A stretch of DNA of 64,000 bases from Planctomyces sp. SH-PL62 (GTDB lineage Bacteria > Planctomycetota > Planctomycetia > Planctomycetales > Planctomycetaceae). The notes beneath the pieces are model-generated. The model did no database searches. It was not told the DNA's origin and was given only the letters and a program-made list of their open reading frames with translations. Below, in pieces: positions 45,683 through 55,792 of this stretch; positions within the stretch are counted from its first letter, which is position 1; each line of letters begins with the position of its first letter. Made by a program: the position numbers and the translations under genes. The stretch covers positions 1-64,000 of the forward strand of contig CAMDPX010000002.1 in NCBI GenBank assembly GCA_945905295.1, written 5' to 3'.

Positions 45683-47017
45683 ATGAATATCCGAGCGGTC
45701 GCGATTGTGGTGTTCCTCTTGCTGACAAGCGGCGGCTTGGCGGTGCATTTCCGCCAACAGGCCGTGTCCGAGCACGACCCGGATCATAAACCGGTCGACG
45801 TCAGCGAGATTCCGGTGCCGCCGAAATCCGGGCCGTACGGCAAGTTTGTTGTCGTCGGAGAACCCGTGCATAACTTCGGCGTGATGGAGCACATGCAGGA
45901 GGGACAACATGAATTCAAGATTCGTAACGACGGGCAAGCGCCCATCAAGATGGTGGCTCTCAAAAGAGACCAGACCTGCCAATGCACGCTCGGCAGCTTA
46001 GGACAGGACGGTCTGAAGCCCGGCGAAGAAACCATCGTCAAGCTGAGCTGGACCATCAAGAATCCGGCTGCGGTGTTTGAGCATTCGGCCAAGATTCGCA
46101 CGGACGATCCTGAGAACCTCGTGACGACCTTCCGTGTCCGTGGCTTGGTTGGCAAACGGCTGATGATCAAGCCATCGCAGGAAGTCAATTTGGGCGCGCT
46201 CTCTGAAAAACAACCGACCGAACGGACGATGCACCTGTTTTCTCAGATCGTCGATGCGTTCGAGATCACCAAGTTCGAGCCCAGCAATCCACTCATCGTT
46301 GTCACCTCCACTCCGTTGAACGCCGAACAATTAAAGCTCGTCACGTATGATCCGGCCGCCGAAGAGTCCCGCGCGATGATGGCAAAAATGACGGCGAAAA
46401 CTCCAACAAACCCGGCCGCACCGGGACCGCCTGGCTCCACCGAGGCCGCACACGAACATCTCGTCGATGACCTCGCCGGTAAAACGCCGGATGCCAAGTG
46501 TGGCTATGAATTGAAAGTCACCTTTCAACCCGGCTTTTCCATCGGCAAGGTGCGCGAGGTCTTGCATATTCACACCAACGTCCCCACGAGCCCGCAAGCC
46601 GATGCACCCGTCGCTCCGCCATTCAGCGTGACATTCACGGGAACTCGTTCGGGGCCGGTCCAAATCCTCGGCACACCCGGCATCAGTTGGTCGCCGGAAG
46701 ACAGCATCTTGCGGATGGGGCGTTTCCCGGCCAAAGAGGGAAAGAAGGCCAAGCTAGTCGTGTTCGTGAAGAAGATGGAACAGGAATTGGAAATCACGGA
46801 AGCCAAGTTGGATCCCCCAAAGTTGAAATACGAATTCCGCAAAGATGAAAAGTTCAACGCCCCCGGCCGCAATAAATACGAGATCATCGTCGAGGTTCCC
46901 GCCGACGGAGTTCCGCTGAGCCTGGGAGGTGGCGAGCGAGCCGGCTCGGTCGTCCTGCAGACCAACCACCCGGAAGCCAAGACCATCAAATTCGACCTCG
47001 AGTTCACCTCGTTCTGA
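45683..47017 (+). CDS. DUF1573 domain-containing protein
   Basis: HNFGVMEHMQEGQHEFKIRNDGQAPIKMVALKRDQTCQCTLGSLGQDGLKPGEETIVKLSW. Confidence 0.88.
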   Translation: MNIRAVAIVVFLLLTSGGLAVHFRQQAVSEHDPDHKPVDVSEIPVPPKSGPYGKFVVVGEPVHNFGVMEHMQEGQHEFKIRNDGQAPIKMVALKRDQTCQCTLGSLGQDGLKPGEETIVKLSWTIKNPAAVFEHSAKIRTDDPENLVTTFRVRGLVGKRLMIKPSQEVNLGALSEKQPTERTMHLFSQIVDAFEITKFEPSNPLIVVTSTPLNAEQLKLVTYDPAAEESRAMMAKMTAKTPTNPAAPGPPGSTEAAHEHLVDDLAGKTPDAKCGYELKVTFQPGFSIGKVREVLHIHTNVPTSPQADAPVAPPFSVTFTGTRSGPVQILGTPGISWSPEDSILRMGRFPAKEGKKAKLVVFVKKMEQELEITEAKLDPPKLKYEFRKDEKFNAPGRNKYEIIVEVPADGVPLSLGGGERAGSVVLQTNHPEAKTIKFDLEFTSF

Positions 47018-47034
47018 AGACAAGGAATGTTCGC

Positions 47035-48708
47035 ATGAGCCGCCTTCGACACGGACTGGTCGCAAGCTTGCTAAGCCTCTCGCTCGGCAGCTTGAGCGGC
47101 TGCAACGAAGCTCCCGTTTCAGATCCATCATCCAAGTCAGACACGCCGCTTCTCTTATCGTCCGAACAGAATTCGGTCACGGCCGAAAAGTCGGGCGGTC
47201 TCAAGCTCGACTCCGCCAGCACGGCTGACACGGTGGCAGACAAGGCTTCGTCGAATGACGTCGTGCTGACCTCGAACGATCAACCGAAGTCCGACGCCAA
47301 GAAGCCACTCGTCGCCGACAAGCCACTGTTCGACGGTTGGGGCAAACCAGCTCTCGCGTTGGTGCTCTCGGGCGAACAACACGGCTACTTCGAACCGTGC
47401 GGCTGTGCCGAGAACCAATCGGGGGGCGTGTCGCGGCGGCATGACCTCATCAAAAAGATCCAAGCCAAGGGCTGGCCGCTGACCAGCTTCGATCTCGGCG
47501 GCACCGTCAATCGCAATCGTCCGCAGACGAAGCTGAAGTTCCAGACGTTCCTCGCGGCGATGAAAGACATGCGCTACAGCGTGCTCAACCTCGGCCCCGA
47601 AGAATTGAAACTCGGTGCGGCCGACTTGCTGGCCTACCACAACCCGGACCCGAAAGACCCCAGCAGTCTGGCGTTCGTCTCCGCCAACGTGACGTTGTTT
47701 GGTTCACCGGATCTCGGCACGCCGGTCCGTTCCAAAGTGCTGACGCTCGGCAAGCACAAGGTCGGCGTGACGTCGGTGCTCGGCGTGAGCTTCCGCAACG
47801 AGATCGCTCCGCCCGGTGCCAACGTCGATATCGTCATCGACGATCCCGCCATCGCGCTGCCCCCCGTGCTCAAAGAGATGCAAACTCAGCAACCCGACTT
47901 GCTGGTGCTGCTGTCTCACGGCACGCTCGCCGAAGGCAAAGCCCTCGCAACCAAGTTTCCGCAGTTCGCAGTGGTACTCACTTCTGGCGGTGCCGAAGAC
48001 CCTGAGTTCGATAACCCACAGAAGGTCGGTCAATCACTGGTCGTCCAAGTCGGACACAAAGGGAAATACACCGGAGTTGTCGGGTTCTTCCCGGAGGACT
48101 CGCAAAACCGCCTTCGCTTTGAACTCATCAAACTGACTCAAGACCGCTTCCAAGACTCGGACAAGATGGTCGAGCATATGAAGTTCTACCAAGAACTGCT
48201 GATGACCTCGCAACTCGCTGAGACCGAACCGCCGATCAAAACGTCCAACGGGGCGAAGTTCGTCGGCTCAAAAACCTGCGGTGAGTGCCATACCAAAGCG
48301 TTCGCCGTTTGGGAGAAGTCTGGCCACGCACACGCTTACGACAGTCTCATCAAGGGTCGGCCGGAGAAGGCCGCCACTTGGGTCTCGCGCATCCACGACC
48401 CCGAATGCCTCGCCTGCCACGTCACCGGCTGGCACGCTCAAGACGTCTTGCGCTACGTCAGTGGCTTCGAGAGCAAACCAAAGACGCCGCTCTTGCTCGA
48501 CAACGGCTGCGAAAACTGCCACGGCCCCGGCAGCAAACACATCGCACTGATCAACGACGGCAAAAAGGCAGAAGCGAAAAAAGAGATCCGCATCACGCTC
48601 GCCGAGTCCAAGAAGACGCAGTGCTACACCTGTCACGACGGCGACAACAGCCCCAAGTTCAAAGCCGATGCGTACTGGGAGAAGATCAAGCACTCCGGTT
48701 TGGATTAA
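47035..48708 (+). CDS. Metallophosphatase/5'-nucleotidase-like + tetraheme cytochrome c554-like protein
   Basis: Lipoprotein signal; SGEQHGYFEPCGCAENQSGGVSRRHDLI; C-terminal CGECHTKAF, CLACHVTGW, CENCHGPG, CYTCHDGD. Confidence 0.88.
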   Translation: MSRLRHGLVASLLSLSLGSLSGCNEAPVSDPSSKSDTPLLLSSEQNSVTAEKSGGLKLDSASTADTVADKASSNDVVLTSNDQPKSDAKKPLVADKPLFDGWGKPALALVLSGEQHGYFEPCGCAENQSGGVSRRHDLIKKIQAKGWPLTSFDLGGTVNRNRPQTKLKFQTFLAAMKDMRYSVLNLGPEELKLGAADLLAYHNPDPKDPSSLAFVSANVTLFGSPDLGTPVRSKVLTLGKHKVGVTSVLGVSFRNEIAPPGANVDIVIDDPAIALPPVLKEMQTQQPDLLVLLSHGTLAEGKALATKFPQFAVVLTSGGAEDPEFDNPQKVGQSLVVQVGHKGKYTGVVGFFPEDSQNRLRFELIKLTQDRFQDSDKMVEHMKFYQELLMTSQLAETEPPIKTSNGAKFVGSKTCGECHTKAFAVWEKSGHAHAYDSLIKGRPEKAATWVSRIHDPECLACHVTGWHAQDVLRYVSGFESKPKTPLLLDNGCENCHGPGSKHIALINDGKKAEAKKEIRITLAESKKTQCYTCHDGDNSPKFKADAYWEKIKHSGLD

Positions 48709-48829
48709 CCACTGACTTCCGCCGCCCCCAGTCATTTCTCTGGCCCCATTCCTTTGCCAGACTCTCTGCTTGACGGCGTCTGAATTGCGACCGCGCGCGA
48801 CGTCCCATAACGTACCGCCCCGCGCCTTC

Positions 48830-48853
48830 GTGGGGCACGTTTCCAACGTGCCC
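48830..48853. repeat. Solo arm of the GTGGGGCACGTTTCCAACGTGCCC element
   Basis: Identical to one arm of the 5680-5760 element; forms a single hairpin. Confidence 0.9.
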
Positions 48854-48899
48854 ATCCGCTTCCCAGTCAGCCAAAAGCTGGCTTCCCCGTCAGGTTGAC

Positions 48900-51800
48900 A
48901 TGAGCAAAATCGAAAAACTGTTGGTGGCGAATCGCTCCGAAATCGCGATTCGCGTCTTCCGCTCGGCCTACGAGTTGGGCATTCGCACCGTCGCGATCTA
49001 CACGCACGAAGACCGCTTCGCCCTGCATCGCTTCAAGGCGGACGAGGCGTATCAGATCGGCAAAAAAGGGGAGCCGATCAAGTCGTATCTCGACATCGAC
49101 GCGATCATCGACATCTGCCGTCAACGCGGCATCGACGCGATTCATCCCGGCTACGGCTTCCTGTCCGAGAACCCGAAACTCGCTCAGGCGTGCGCGGACA
49201 ACGGCATCACGTTCGTCGGGCCCAGCGTCGAGGCGCTGCACAAGCTCGGCGACAAGACAATCGCGCGCGAGATCGCCCAGGCGGCCGGCGTGCCGGTCCT
49301 CAGCGGCAGTCTGCGAGCGATCGTGGACGCTGATGAAGGACTCACGCTCGCCAAGTCGCTCGGCTTCCCAGTGATTCTGAAGGCCGCTCACGGCGGCGGC
49401 GGACGCGGGATGCGTGTCGTTCGCGACGAGGCCGACTTCGTCGCGCAGTACGAACAAGCCAAGCGTGAATCGCTTTCGGCGTTCGGCAGCCCGGACATCT
49501 TCATCGAAAAATTCATTCAGCGAGCACGGCACATCGAAGTGCAATTGCTCGGCGACCAGCACGGCCACCTCGTGCATTTGTTTGAGCGTGACTGCTCGGT
49601 CCAGCGACGGCATCAGAAAGTCGTCGAGATCGCGCCCGCTCCGAATCTCGATCCGAAAGTCCGCGAGGCACTGTGCGACGCGGCGATCAAGATCGGCAAG
49701 CAAGTCGGTTACTACGCAGCCGGCACCGTCGAGTTCCTCGTCGATGCCGACACGAACCAATTCTTTTTCATCGAGGTCAATCCGCGCATCCAGGTCGAGC
49801 ACACCGTCACCGAAGAAGTCACCGGCCTCGATGTCGTGAAGTCGCAGATTCTGATCGCGCAAGGCGAGCCGCTCTCCAACGAGTTAATCGGTATCAACTC
49901 GCAAGCCGACGTGCGAACGACCGGCTTCGCCGTGCAGTGCCGAGTCACGACCGAAGACCCAGCCAACAATTTTCTGCCCGATTATGGTCGCGTCGCGCAC
50001 TATCGCTCGGCGGGTGGCATGGGCATTCGCCTGGATGCCGGCTCGGCCTTTAGCGGCGCGGTCGTCAATCCGTTTTATGACTCGCTGCTGGTCAAGGTGA
50101 CGGCCCGCGGCCGACGGTTCGTGGATGCGCTCAAGCGGCTGGATCGCTGCCTCGCCGAATTCCGCGTGCGCGGCGTCAAAACAAACATCCCGTTCCTTGT
50201 GAAACTGCTGCGGCATCCAACGTTTCAAGACGGTCTCTGTACGACAAGGTTCATCGATCAAACGCCGGAACTGTTCCAGTTTCCGAAGCGGCACGACCGA
50301 GCAACCAAGCTGCTGACGTATCTCGGCGAGATCATCGTTAACGGCAACACGCTTTTCGGCGATCAGCGCCCACAACCCGCACGGCGCGAACCGGCACCGG
50401 TGCCGGACGTCAGTCATCTGAATGCGATCCCGCTTGGGACACGCGACCGCTTGCACGACCTCGGCCCGACGAAGTTTGCCGGTTGGGTCCGTGAGCAGAA
50501 GTCGTTGCTGATGACCGACACGACGTTCCGCGACGCGCATCAATCGCTGCTGGCGACACGACTCCGCACGAAGGATTTTCTGGAGATCGCCGAAGCGTAT
50601 TCGAGACTCTGTCCACAACTCTTCTCGCTGGAGATGTGGGGCGGAGCGACCTTCGACACCTCCATGCGGTTCCTCAAAGAGTGCCCGTGGCAGCGGCTGG
50701 CCGACATGCGCGAGCGGATTCCCAACATCCTCTTCCAGATGCTGCTGCGAGCCTCGAACGCCGTCGGTTACACGAACTACCCGGACAACGTCGTCCGCGA
50801 GTTCGTCCACGAATCGGCGGAATGCGGCATGGACGTGTTCCGTATTTTCGATTCGCTCAACTGCATCCCGAACATGAAGGTCGCGATGGACGCGGTGCTC
50901 TCGGCGACGCCGTCCCACGGAGTCCGGCCGATCTGCGAGGCGGCGATCTGTTACTCCGGAGACATCACGAATCCGGGTCGCACGAAGTACTCGCTGAAGT
51001 ATTACCTCGACATGGCCAAGCTGCTCGAAAAGATGGGCGCGCACATTCTGTGCATCAAAGACATGGCCGGCCTGTGTAAGCCGCGAGCGGCTCGCGAATT
51101 GGTCCGCGCGTTGAAGCAAGAGATCGGCATCCCGATCCACTTCCACACGCACGACACCGGAGGCATCCAGTCGGCGTCGATCCTGATGGCCGCCGAGGAA
51201 GAACTCGACATCGCCGACGCCGCGATGGCCCCCATGAGCGGCGGCACATCACAGCCGAATCTCAATTCGCTCAGCGAAAGTCTGCGGTTCTCGCCGCGCG
51301 AGACGGGCCTGAACTCGCAGCATCTCGACGACATCGCCCTGTATTGGAAAGCGGTGCGCCAATTCTATTCGCCGTTTGAAAGCGAACAGCAGCCGGCCAC
51401 GACCGATCTGTACTCACACGAGATGCCCGGCGGGCAGTACACGAATCTGTATCAGCAGGCGAAGTCACTGGGCCTCGCCGGCCAATGGACGGAGATCTGC
51501 AAAGCGTACGCGCAAGTCAACCTGATGGTCGGCGACATCGTGAAGGTCACGCCCAGCTCGAAGGCCGTCGGTGACATGGCTCTGTTCATGGTCGCCAATA
51601 AGCTCACCCCTGAAGCAATCCTCGACGGCGGCCGAGAACTCGCCTTCCCGGAATCGATCATCGAATTGCTAAGCGGCGCGATGGGCTTCCCCGAAGGAGG
51701 CTTCCCCGAACGCATCCAGCAAATCATTCTCCGCGACCGCAAACCGTTCACGACTCGCCCCGGCGAAACGCTGCCGGCGGCCGACTTCGACAAAGTCGGC

Positions 51801-52364
51801 GAAACATTGAAGGGGACGCTCAAGCACGAACCAACTCGCCGCGAGAAGCTCAGCAGCGTGCTGTACCCGAAGGTCTTCGACGAGTTCGCTCAACACGTCG
51901 CGAAGTATTCCGACACCAGCATCTTCCCCACGCCGGTCTTCTTCTACGGCATGAACACCGGCGAAGAGATCTCGATCGACATCGAGTCCGGTAAGACGCT
52001 CATCATCAAGTACCTGACGATGAGTGAACCTCACGCCGACGGCTCGCGCAACGTCTTCTTTGAACTCAACGGCCAACCGCGCGACGTGACCGTCGTCGAC
52101 CGCTCGCTGGAACCGACCGAGAAACGTGCCGTCAAATCCGACCCCGCCGACGCGAACCAAGTCGGAGCCTCCATGCCCGGCATGGTCGTCACCGTCGCCA
52201 TCCAACCGGGCGACAGCGTCAAGAAGGGCCAAAAGCTCCTGACCGTCGAAGCCATGAAAATGGAAACGACGATTTCAGCAGAACGGGACGGCAAGATCGC
52301 TGACATACTCGTCAAACCGGGCAGCCAAGTTTCGACAGGCGATCTGCTGCTGAAGTTCGCGTGA
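48900..52364 (+). CDS. pyc: Pyruvate carboxylase
   Basis: Biotin carboxylase (KLLVANRSEIAIRVFRSAYELGIRTVAIYTHEDRFALHRFKADEAY; HGGGGRGMRVV), carboxyltransferase (LLMTDTTFRDAHQSLLATRLRTKDFLEIAEAYSRLCPQLFSLEMWGGATFDTSMRFLKECPWQRL), BCCP (TVEAMKMETTI). Confidence 0.98.
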   Translation: MSKIEKLLVANRSEIAIRVFRSAYELGIRTVAIYTHEDRFALHRFKADEAYQIGKKGEPIKSYLDIDAIIDICRQRGIDAIHPGYGFLSENPKLAQACADNGITFVGPSVEALHKLGDKTIAREIAQAAGVPVLSGSLRAIVDADEGLTLAKSLGFPVILKAAHGGGGRGMRVVRDEADFVAQYEQAKRESLSAFGSPDIFIEKFIQRARHIEVQLLGDQHGHLVHLFERDCSVQRRHQKVVEIAPAPNLDPKVREALCDAAIKIGKQVGYYAAGTVEFLVDADTNQFFFIEVNPRIQVEHTVTEEVTGLDVVKSQILIAQGEPLSNELIGINSQADVRTTGFAVQCRVTTEDPANNFLPDYGRVAHYRSAGGMGIRLDAGSAFSGAVVNPFYDSLLVKVTARGRRFVDALKRLDRCLAEFRVRGVKTNIPFLVKLLRHPTFQDGLCTTRFIDQTPELFQFPKRHDRATKLLTYLGEIIVNGNTLFGDQRPQPARREPAPVPDVSHLNAIPLGTRDRLHDLGPTKFAGWVREQKSLLMTDTTFRDAHQSLLATRLRTKDFLEIAEAYSRLCPQLFSLEMWGGATFDTSMRFLKECPWQRLADMRERIPNILFQMLLRASNAVGYTNYPDNVVREFVHESAECGMDVFRIFDSLNCIPNMKVAMDAVLSATPSHGVRPICEAAICYSGDITNPGRTKYSLKYYLDMAKLLEKMGAHILCIKDMAGLCKPRAARELVRALKQEIGIPIHFHTHDTGGIQSASILMAAEEELDIADAAMAPMSGGTSQPNLNSLSESLRFSPRETGLNSQHLDDIALYWKAVRQFYSPFESEQQPATTDLYSHEMPGGQYTNLYQQAKSLGLAGQWTEICKAYAQVNLMVGDIVKVTPSSKAVGDMALFMVANKLTPEAILDGGRELAFPESIIELLSGAMGFPEGGFPERIQQIILRDRKPFTTRPGETLPAADFDKVGETLKGTLKHEPTRREKLSSVLYPKVFDEFAQHVAKYSDTSIFPTPVFFYGMNTGEEISIDIESGKTLIIKYLTMSEPHADGSRNVFFELNGQPRDVTVVDRSLEPTEKRAVKSDPADANQVGASMPGMVVTVAIQPGDSVKKGQKLLTVEAMKMETTISAERDGKIADILVKPGSQVSTGDLLLKFA

Positions 52365-52440
52365 TGTTCCGCCGCGCGGTGCCTCCGCCGTCAACAACAC
52401 TCAAATTGAATCAATCAGAAGTGAGCCCTATGTTGGTGAG

Positions 52441-52869
52441 GTGAGCGATTTGCCAACACGACCACCAACGGCCAGCGAGCTACTTGCTGATCCCATCGTG
52501 GTACAAGCGTTGGATCAAGCCTGGGAAGATTCTCAGTCCGATGACCCGGCGAATCGGCATGAAGAAGGGGGCTGGATCTTCATGAATCTCACGACCGGCG
52601 AGCTCACAGCTCGCCGTGCCGCGAGAGGCGAACAAGCGGCAATTGATCTGAGTCAGCCACCGCGCGGTGAGGGGCTGGTTGTGGGAAAGTTTCATACTCA
52701 TCCCAATCCATCGAGCGAAGGTTGGGAGTCCGGTCCCAGCGAGTCCGACAGAATCGTGGATGATCGACATGGCGTGCCCGACCTGATTCGTGCCGACGAC
52801 GGCGTGTTTGTTTCGGGGCCGAACAGCCGCCGAGGTGGACTCGCGGGTGGATCGGGCTTTCCAAGCTGA
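52441..52869 (+). CDS. JAB/MPN-like metallopeptidase-domain protein
   Basis: EEGGWIFMNLTTGEL...LVVGKFHTHPNPSSEGWESGPSESDR: HxHP...S..D-like JAB signature; GTG start. Confidence 0.75.
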   Translation: MSDLPTRPPTASELLADPIVVQALDQAWEDSQSDDPANRHEEGGWIFMNLTTGELTARRAARGEQAAIDLSQPPRGEGLVVGKFHTHPNPSSEGWESGPSESDRIVDDRHGVPDLIRADDGVFVSGPNSRRGGLAGGSGFPS

Positions 52870-52895
52870 TACGATGCCCGTGAAGGAGACCAAGC

Positions 52896-53141
52896 ATGGC
52901 CACCACAGTGATTTCCCCTGGCGACAAAACGATCTCGTGCGACCAGGCCCTGAAGATTGCACGCACCGACGCCGAACGGGTCTATCGTGACCTGTCGCCG
53001 TATCGTATTAGCGTCGTCCTGGAGTCCGATGGTTGGCAGATCGATTACGTCTTGAAGGATGCGGCCTTGCAAGGAGGCGGTCCCCATTACCTCATCGACG
53101 ATCAGACCGGCGTCATCCTTTCCAAACGCTACGAGCAGTAA
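52896..53141 (+). CDS. Small PepSY/immunity-like protein
   Basis: MATTVISPGDKTISCDQALKIARTDAERVYRDLSPYRISVVLESDGWQIDYVLKDAALQGGGPHYLIDDQTGVILSKRYEQ; directly follows the JAB gene. Confidence 0.65.
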   Translation: MATTVISPGDKTISCDQALKIARTDAERVYRDLSPYRISVVLESDGWQIDYVLKDAALQGGGPHYLIDDQTGVILSKRYEQ

Positions 53142-53269
53142 GACGAACTGCCTCCTTCACCATTGAACCCCAGCCTCTGGTTTCCGTTGCTTTGCAAATT
53201 CGATGCAACGGACAGCGGTGCCCTGAATCGTTTGCCGAACTCTCGAGCGGCCTCTTCCGGAGAACTGAA

Positions 53270-53944
53270 ATGAGAATTTGTGTCGGCCTGTTTTCGCTGT
53301 TGGCGTTCGTATTCGTGGTTGCTCCGCTGCGGGCCGAGGACAAGTCGCCCAGTGCGAAGTGGGAGAAAGACATTCAAGCGTTTGAGGCCGCCGATAAGCA
53401 GAATGCGCCGCCGACCGGAGGCGTGTTGTTTGTCGGAGCGTCAGGCATCAAGTTGTGGACCTCGTTGGAGAAGGACTTTCCGAATCATCGCGTCATCAAT
53501 CGTGGGTTCGGGGGCTCGCAGATTGCGGATGTCACGTACTTCGCGGATCGGATCGTCGTCCCCTACAAGCCGAAGCTGATCGTGCTGCAATCGGGGGGCA
53601 ACGACATCAACGCCGGTAAGACTCCCGAACAAGTGGCCGACGATTTCAAAGCCTTCGTCGCCAAAGTGCGAGCCGCTCTGCCGGAGACGCGCATTGCGTA
53701 CTTCTCGATGCAGCCCGCACCGGCGCGGTGGTCTCAGGCCGAGAAGCAGAAGAAGGGCAATCAGCTCATCAAAGAGCAGATCGCCGCCGGTAAGAACATG
53801 GTTTACATCAACGCCTGGGATGCGTTCATCGGCCCCGATGGGATGCCACGAGGCGAACTGTTCGTCGCTGACAAATTGCATCACAACGCGGAGGGCTACA
53901 AGGTTCGCGCGGAGTTGACGAGGCCGTATCTTGAGGACAAGTAA
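53270..53944 (+). CDS. SGNH/GDSL-type hydrolase (secreted)
   Basis: FVGASGIKLWTSLEKDFPNHRVINRGFGGSQIADVTYFADRIV; VLQSGGNDINAG; DKLHHNAEGY. Confidence 0.9.
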   Translation: MRICVGLFSLLAFVFVVAPLRAEDKSPSAKWEKDIQAFEAADKQNAPPTGGVLFVGASGIKLWTSLEKDFPNHRVINRGFGGSQIADVTYFADRIVVPYKPKLIVLQSGGNDINAGKTPEQVADDFKAFVAKVRAALPETRIAYFSMQPAPARWSQAEKQKKGNQLIKEQIAAGKNMVYINAWDAFIGPDGMPRGELFVADKLHHNAEGYKVRAELTRPYLEDK

Positions 53945-54007
53945 ACGATCGTCCGACAGTGTCCGTTGCTCAAACACATGGAAAATCGTTCGTCACAGGA
54001 ACGACGC

Positions 54008-54364
54008 ATGAACCGAATTGATCCGAAGCTGGTGACGACATCCTTCTACTTTCCGGGCTATCGAATCCGCCAAAACATGGGCTTGGTTCGCGGGCTGGTG
54101 GTCCGGTCTTGCAGTGCCGCGGGAAACTTCAGCGCCGGGATTCAGAGTTTCTTTGGGGGCGAAGTCACGGCCTACCAGGATCTGTGCGAGAAGGCGCGAG
54201 CGGACGCCTACGACCAGATGCTCAAACATGCGAGCGAACTGGGAGCGAATGCCATCATCGGTGCGCACTACGATGCCACCGAGGTCTCGCCGGGCATCAC
54301 GGAGGTGCTCGCCTACGGAACGGCAGTCTTCGTCCATGCGTCCTCACATTCTGCTCCAGCGTGA
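54008..54364 (+). CDS. YbjQ family (DUF74) protein
   Basis: GYRIRQNMGLVRGLVVRSCSAAGNFSAGIQSFFGGEVTAYQDLCEKARADAYDQMLKHASELGANAIIGAHYDATE. Confidence 0.9.
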   Translation: MNRIDPKLVTTSFYFPGYRIRQNMGLVRGLVVRSCSAAGNFSAGIQSFFGGEVTAYQDLCEKARADAYDQMLKHASELGANAIIGAHYDATEVSPGITEVLAYGTAVFVHASSHSAPA

Positions 54365-54374
54365 TTGGCACACC

Positions 54375-55670
54375 ATGCGAATGCTCGGTCTTATTCTCGT
54401 CGTCGTATTCGTTGGTCAGCAGGGAGACGCTGAGGAGTTCGGCTATCAGAAGGAAGTCGCCGTCCGCGAGGCGACTCGGCTGGATTGGGTCTTCGCAAAT
54501 GCGAACCAGAGCGTGACCAATCCTCCGGCTGAATGGTTGGAGGGCTACGACTCGACCAAGCAGCGGTACGAATTGTTCGTGCCGGCAGCGGCCAAAGCAG
54601 CGGTTCCAAAAACCAACGCCAAACTGAAAGGGAAGAATGCCGAGCCGGCGAATCCGGGATTGCCGCTGGTGCTGTTCATCTCGGCGGGAGATCAGCCAGC
54701 GGGTTGGAGCCAGCTTCAAACCGTCTGTCAGCAAAAGGGGATCGCCTTCGCGAGTCCCTACAACGCGGGCAACAACACCCCGATGCCGCATCGCATTCGG
54801 TTGCTGTTCGATGTGCTGGATGATGTTCGGCGAAGGCATCGCATCGACGCGGATCGGACCTACATCGCCGGCTTCTCCGGCGGCGGCCGAGTCGCTTGTG
54901 GGATCGCCTTCTCCTTGCCGGAGCTCTTTGGCGGAGTGATTCCCGTCTGCGCGAGCGGCGACCTACGTGAAGAACCGTGGCTGCGGCATCGCGTCATCGA
55001 TCGGCTGAGCGTTGCGCTGATCACCGGCACTGGCGACTTCAATCGCGGAGAAGTCGAACGCTTTCGAGGTCCAATGCTGGCCGACATGGGCGTTCGCACG
55101 AAGGTCACAACGGTCGACAAACTCGGTCACGGCATTCCCGATGCGAAGACGTTTGCGGAAGTGATCGACTGGCTCGATGCGGGCGCGGCCGATCGGCGGA
55201 AGGTAGCGGCGAAATATCCCGCCAGCCGCATTGGTTCGGACGCAACACCGACTCGCGACGAGTGGGCGAAATCATTGCTCACCGAGGGACAGTCGCGGCT
55301 GAAAGATGCCAAGACGCTGTACTCCGGCTTGATGCAGTTGCAAGGGACGATGCAGCGTTGGCCGGACGTGAAAGCGGCGGACGAGGCGAAGCGGATCCTG
55401 CTCGAATACGAAGCTCGCCCAGAGAAGCCGTGGGAAGAAGACGACATCGACGAGCAACGCCGCTTCTTGATCGCCCGCGCACGGGCCTTAGATGCGTACG
55501 CCACCGGCGAGTTGCCGCCGCAATACGCCAACCAGCGCAAGGACATGTTGGAAGCGGCCATCAATCTATGGCTGCTCGTCGTCCAAGACGGACAGGATGA
55601 CAAGGCCGTCGACGACGGCCAGCGACGCTTGCCGAAGTTGAAAGCCATGCTGATGGCGGAAGAAAAGTAG
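54375..55670 (+). CDS. Secreted alpha/beta hydrolase-like protein
   Basis: Signal MRMLGLILVVVFVGQQGDAE; TYIAGFSGGGRVACGIAFSLPELFGGVIPVCASGD; TTVDKLGHGIPDAKTF. Confidence 0.8.
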   Translation: MRMLGLILVVVFVGQQGDAEEFGYQKEVAVREATRLDWVFANANQSVTNPPAEWLEGYDSTKQRYELFVPAAAKAAVPKTNAKLKGKNAEPANPGLPLVLFISAGDQPAGWSQLQTVCQQKGIAFASPYNAGNNTPMPHRIRLLFDVLDDVRRRHRIDADRTYIAGFSGGGRVACGIAFSLPELFGGVIPVCASGDLREEPWLRHRVIDRLSVALITGTGDFNRGEVERFRGPMLADMGVRTKVTTVDKLGHGIPDAKTFAEVIDWLDAGAADRRKVAAKYPASRIGSDATPTRDEWAKSLLTEGQSRLKDAKTLYSGLMQLQGTMQRWPDVKAADEAKRILLEYEARPEKPWEEDDIDEQRRFLIARARALDAYATGELPPQYANQRKDMLEAAINLWLLVVQDGQDDKAVDDGQRRLPKLKAMLMAEEK

Positions 55671-55792
55671 ACCGGTCACTCCGAGGCTGTGAAAGAATTG
55701 ATAGCTGAACTCGCCAGAGTTCAGTTTTCTCGGCGAATTCCGAAGTCTGGCGACTTCAGCTACCCAAACCTTCACAGGCTCTCCGTGACCGG
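55671..55792. repeat. Diverged palindromic element with AACTCGCCAGAGTT-type hairpins
   Basis: CCGGTCACTCCGAGGCTGTGAA...AGCTGAACTCGCCAGAGTTCAG / CGAAGTCTGGCGACTTCAGCT...TTCACAGGCTCTCCGTGACCGG imperfect inversion. Confidence 0.75.

Noticed and set aside
49884-51152. 422-aa minus ORF antisense to pyruvate carboxylase
   Set aside because: Antisense shadow of a strongly conserved gene.
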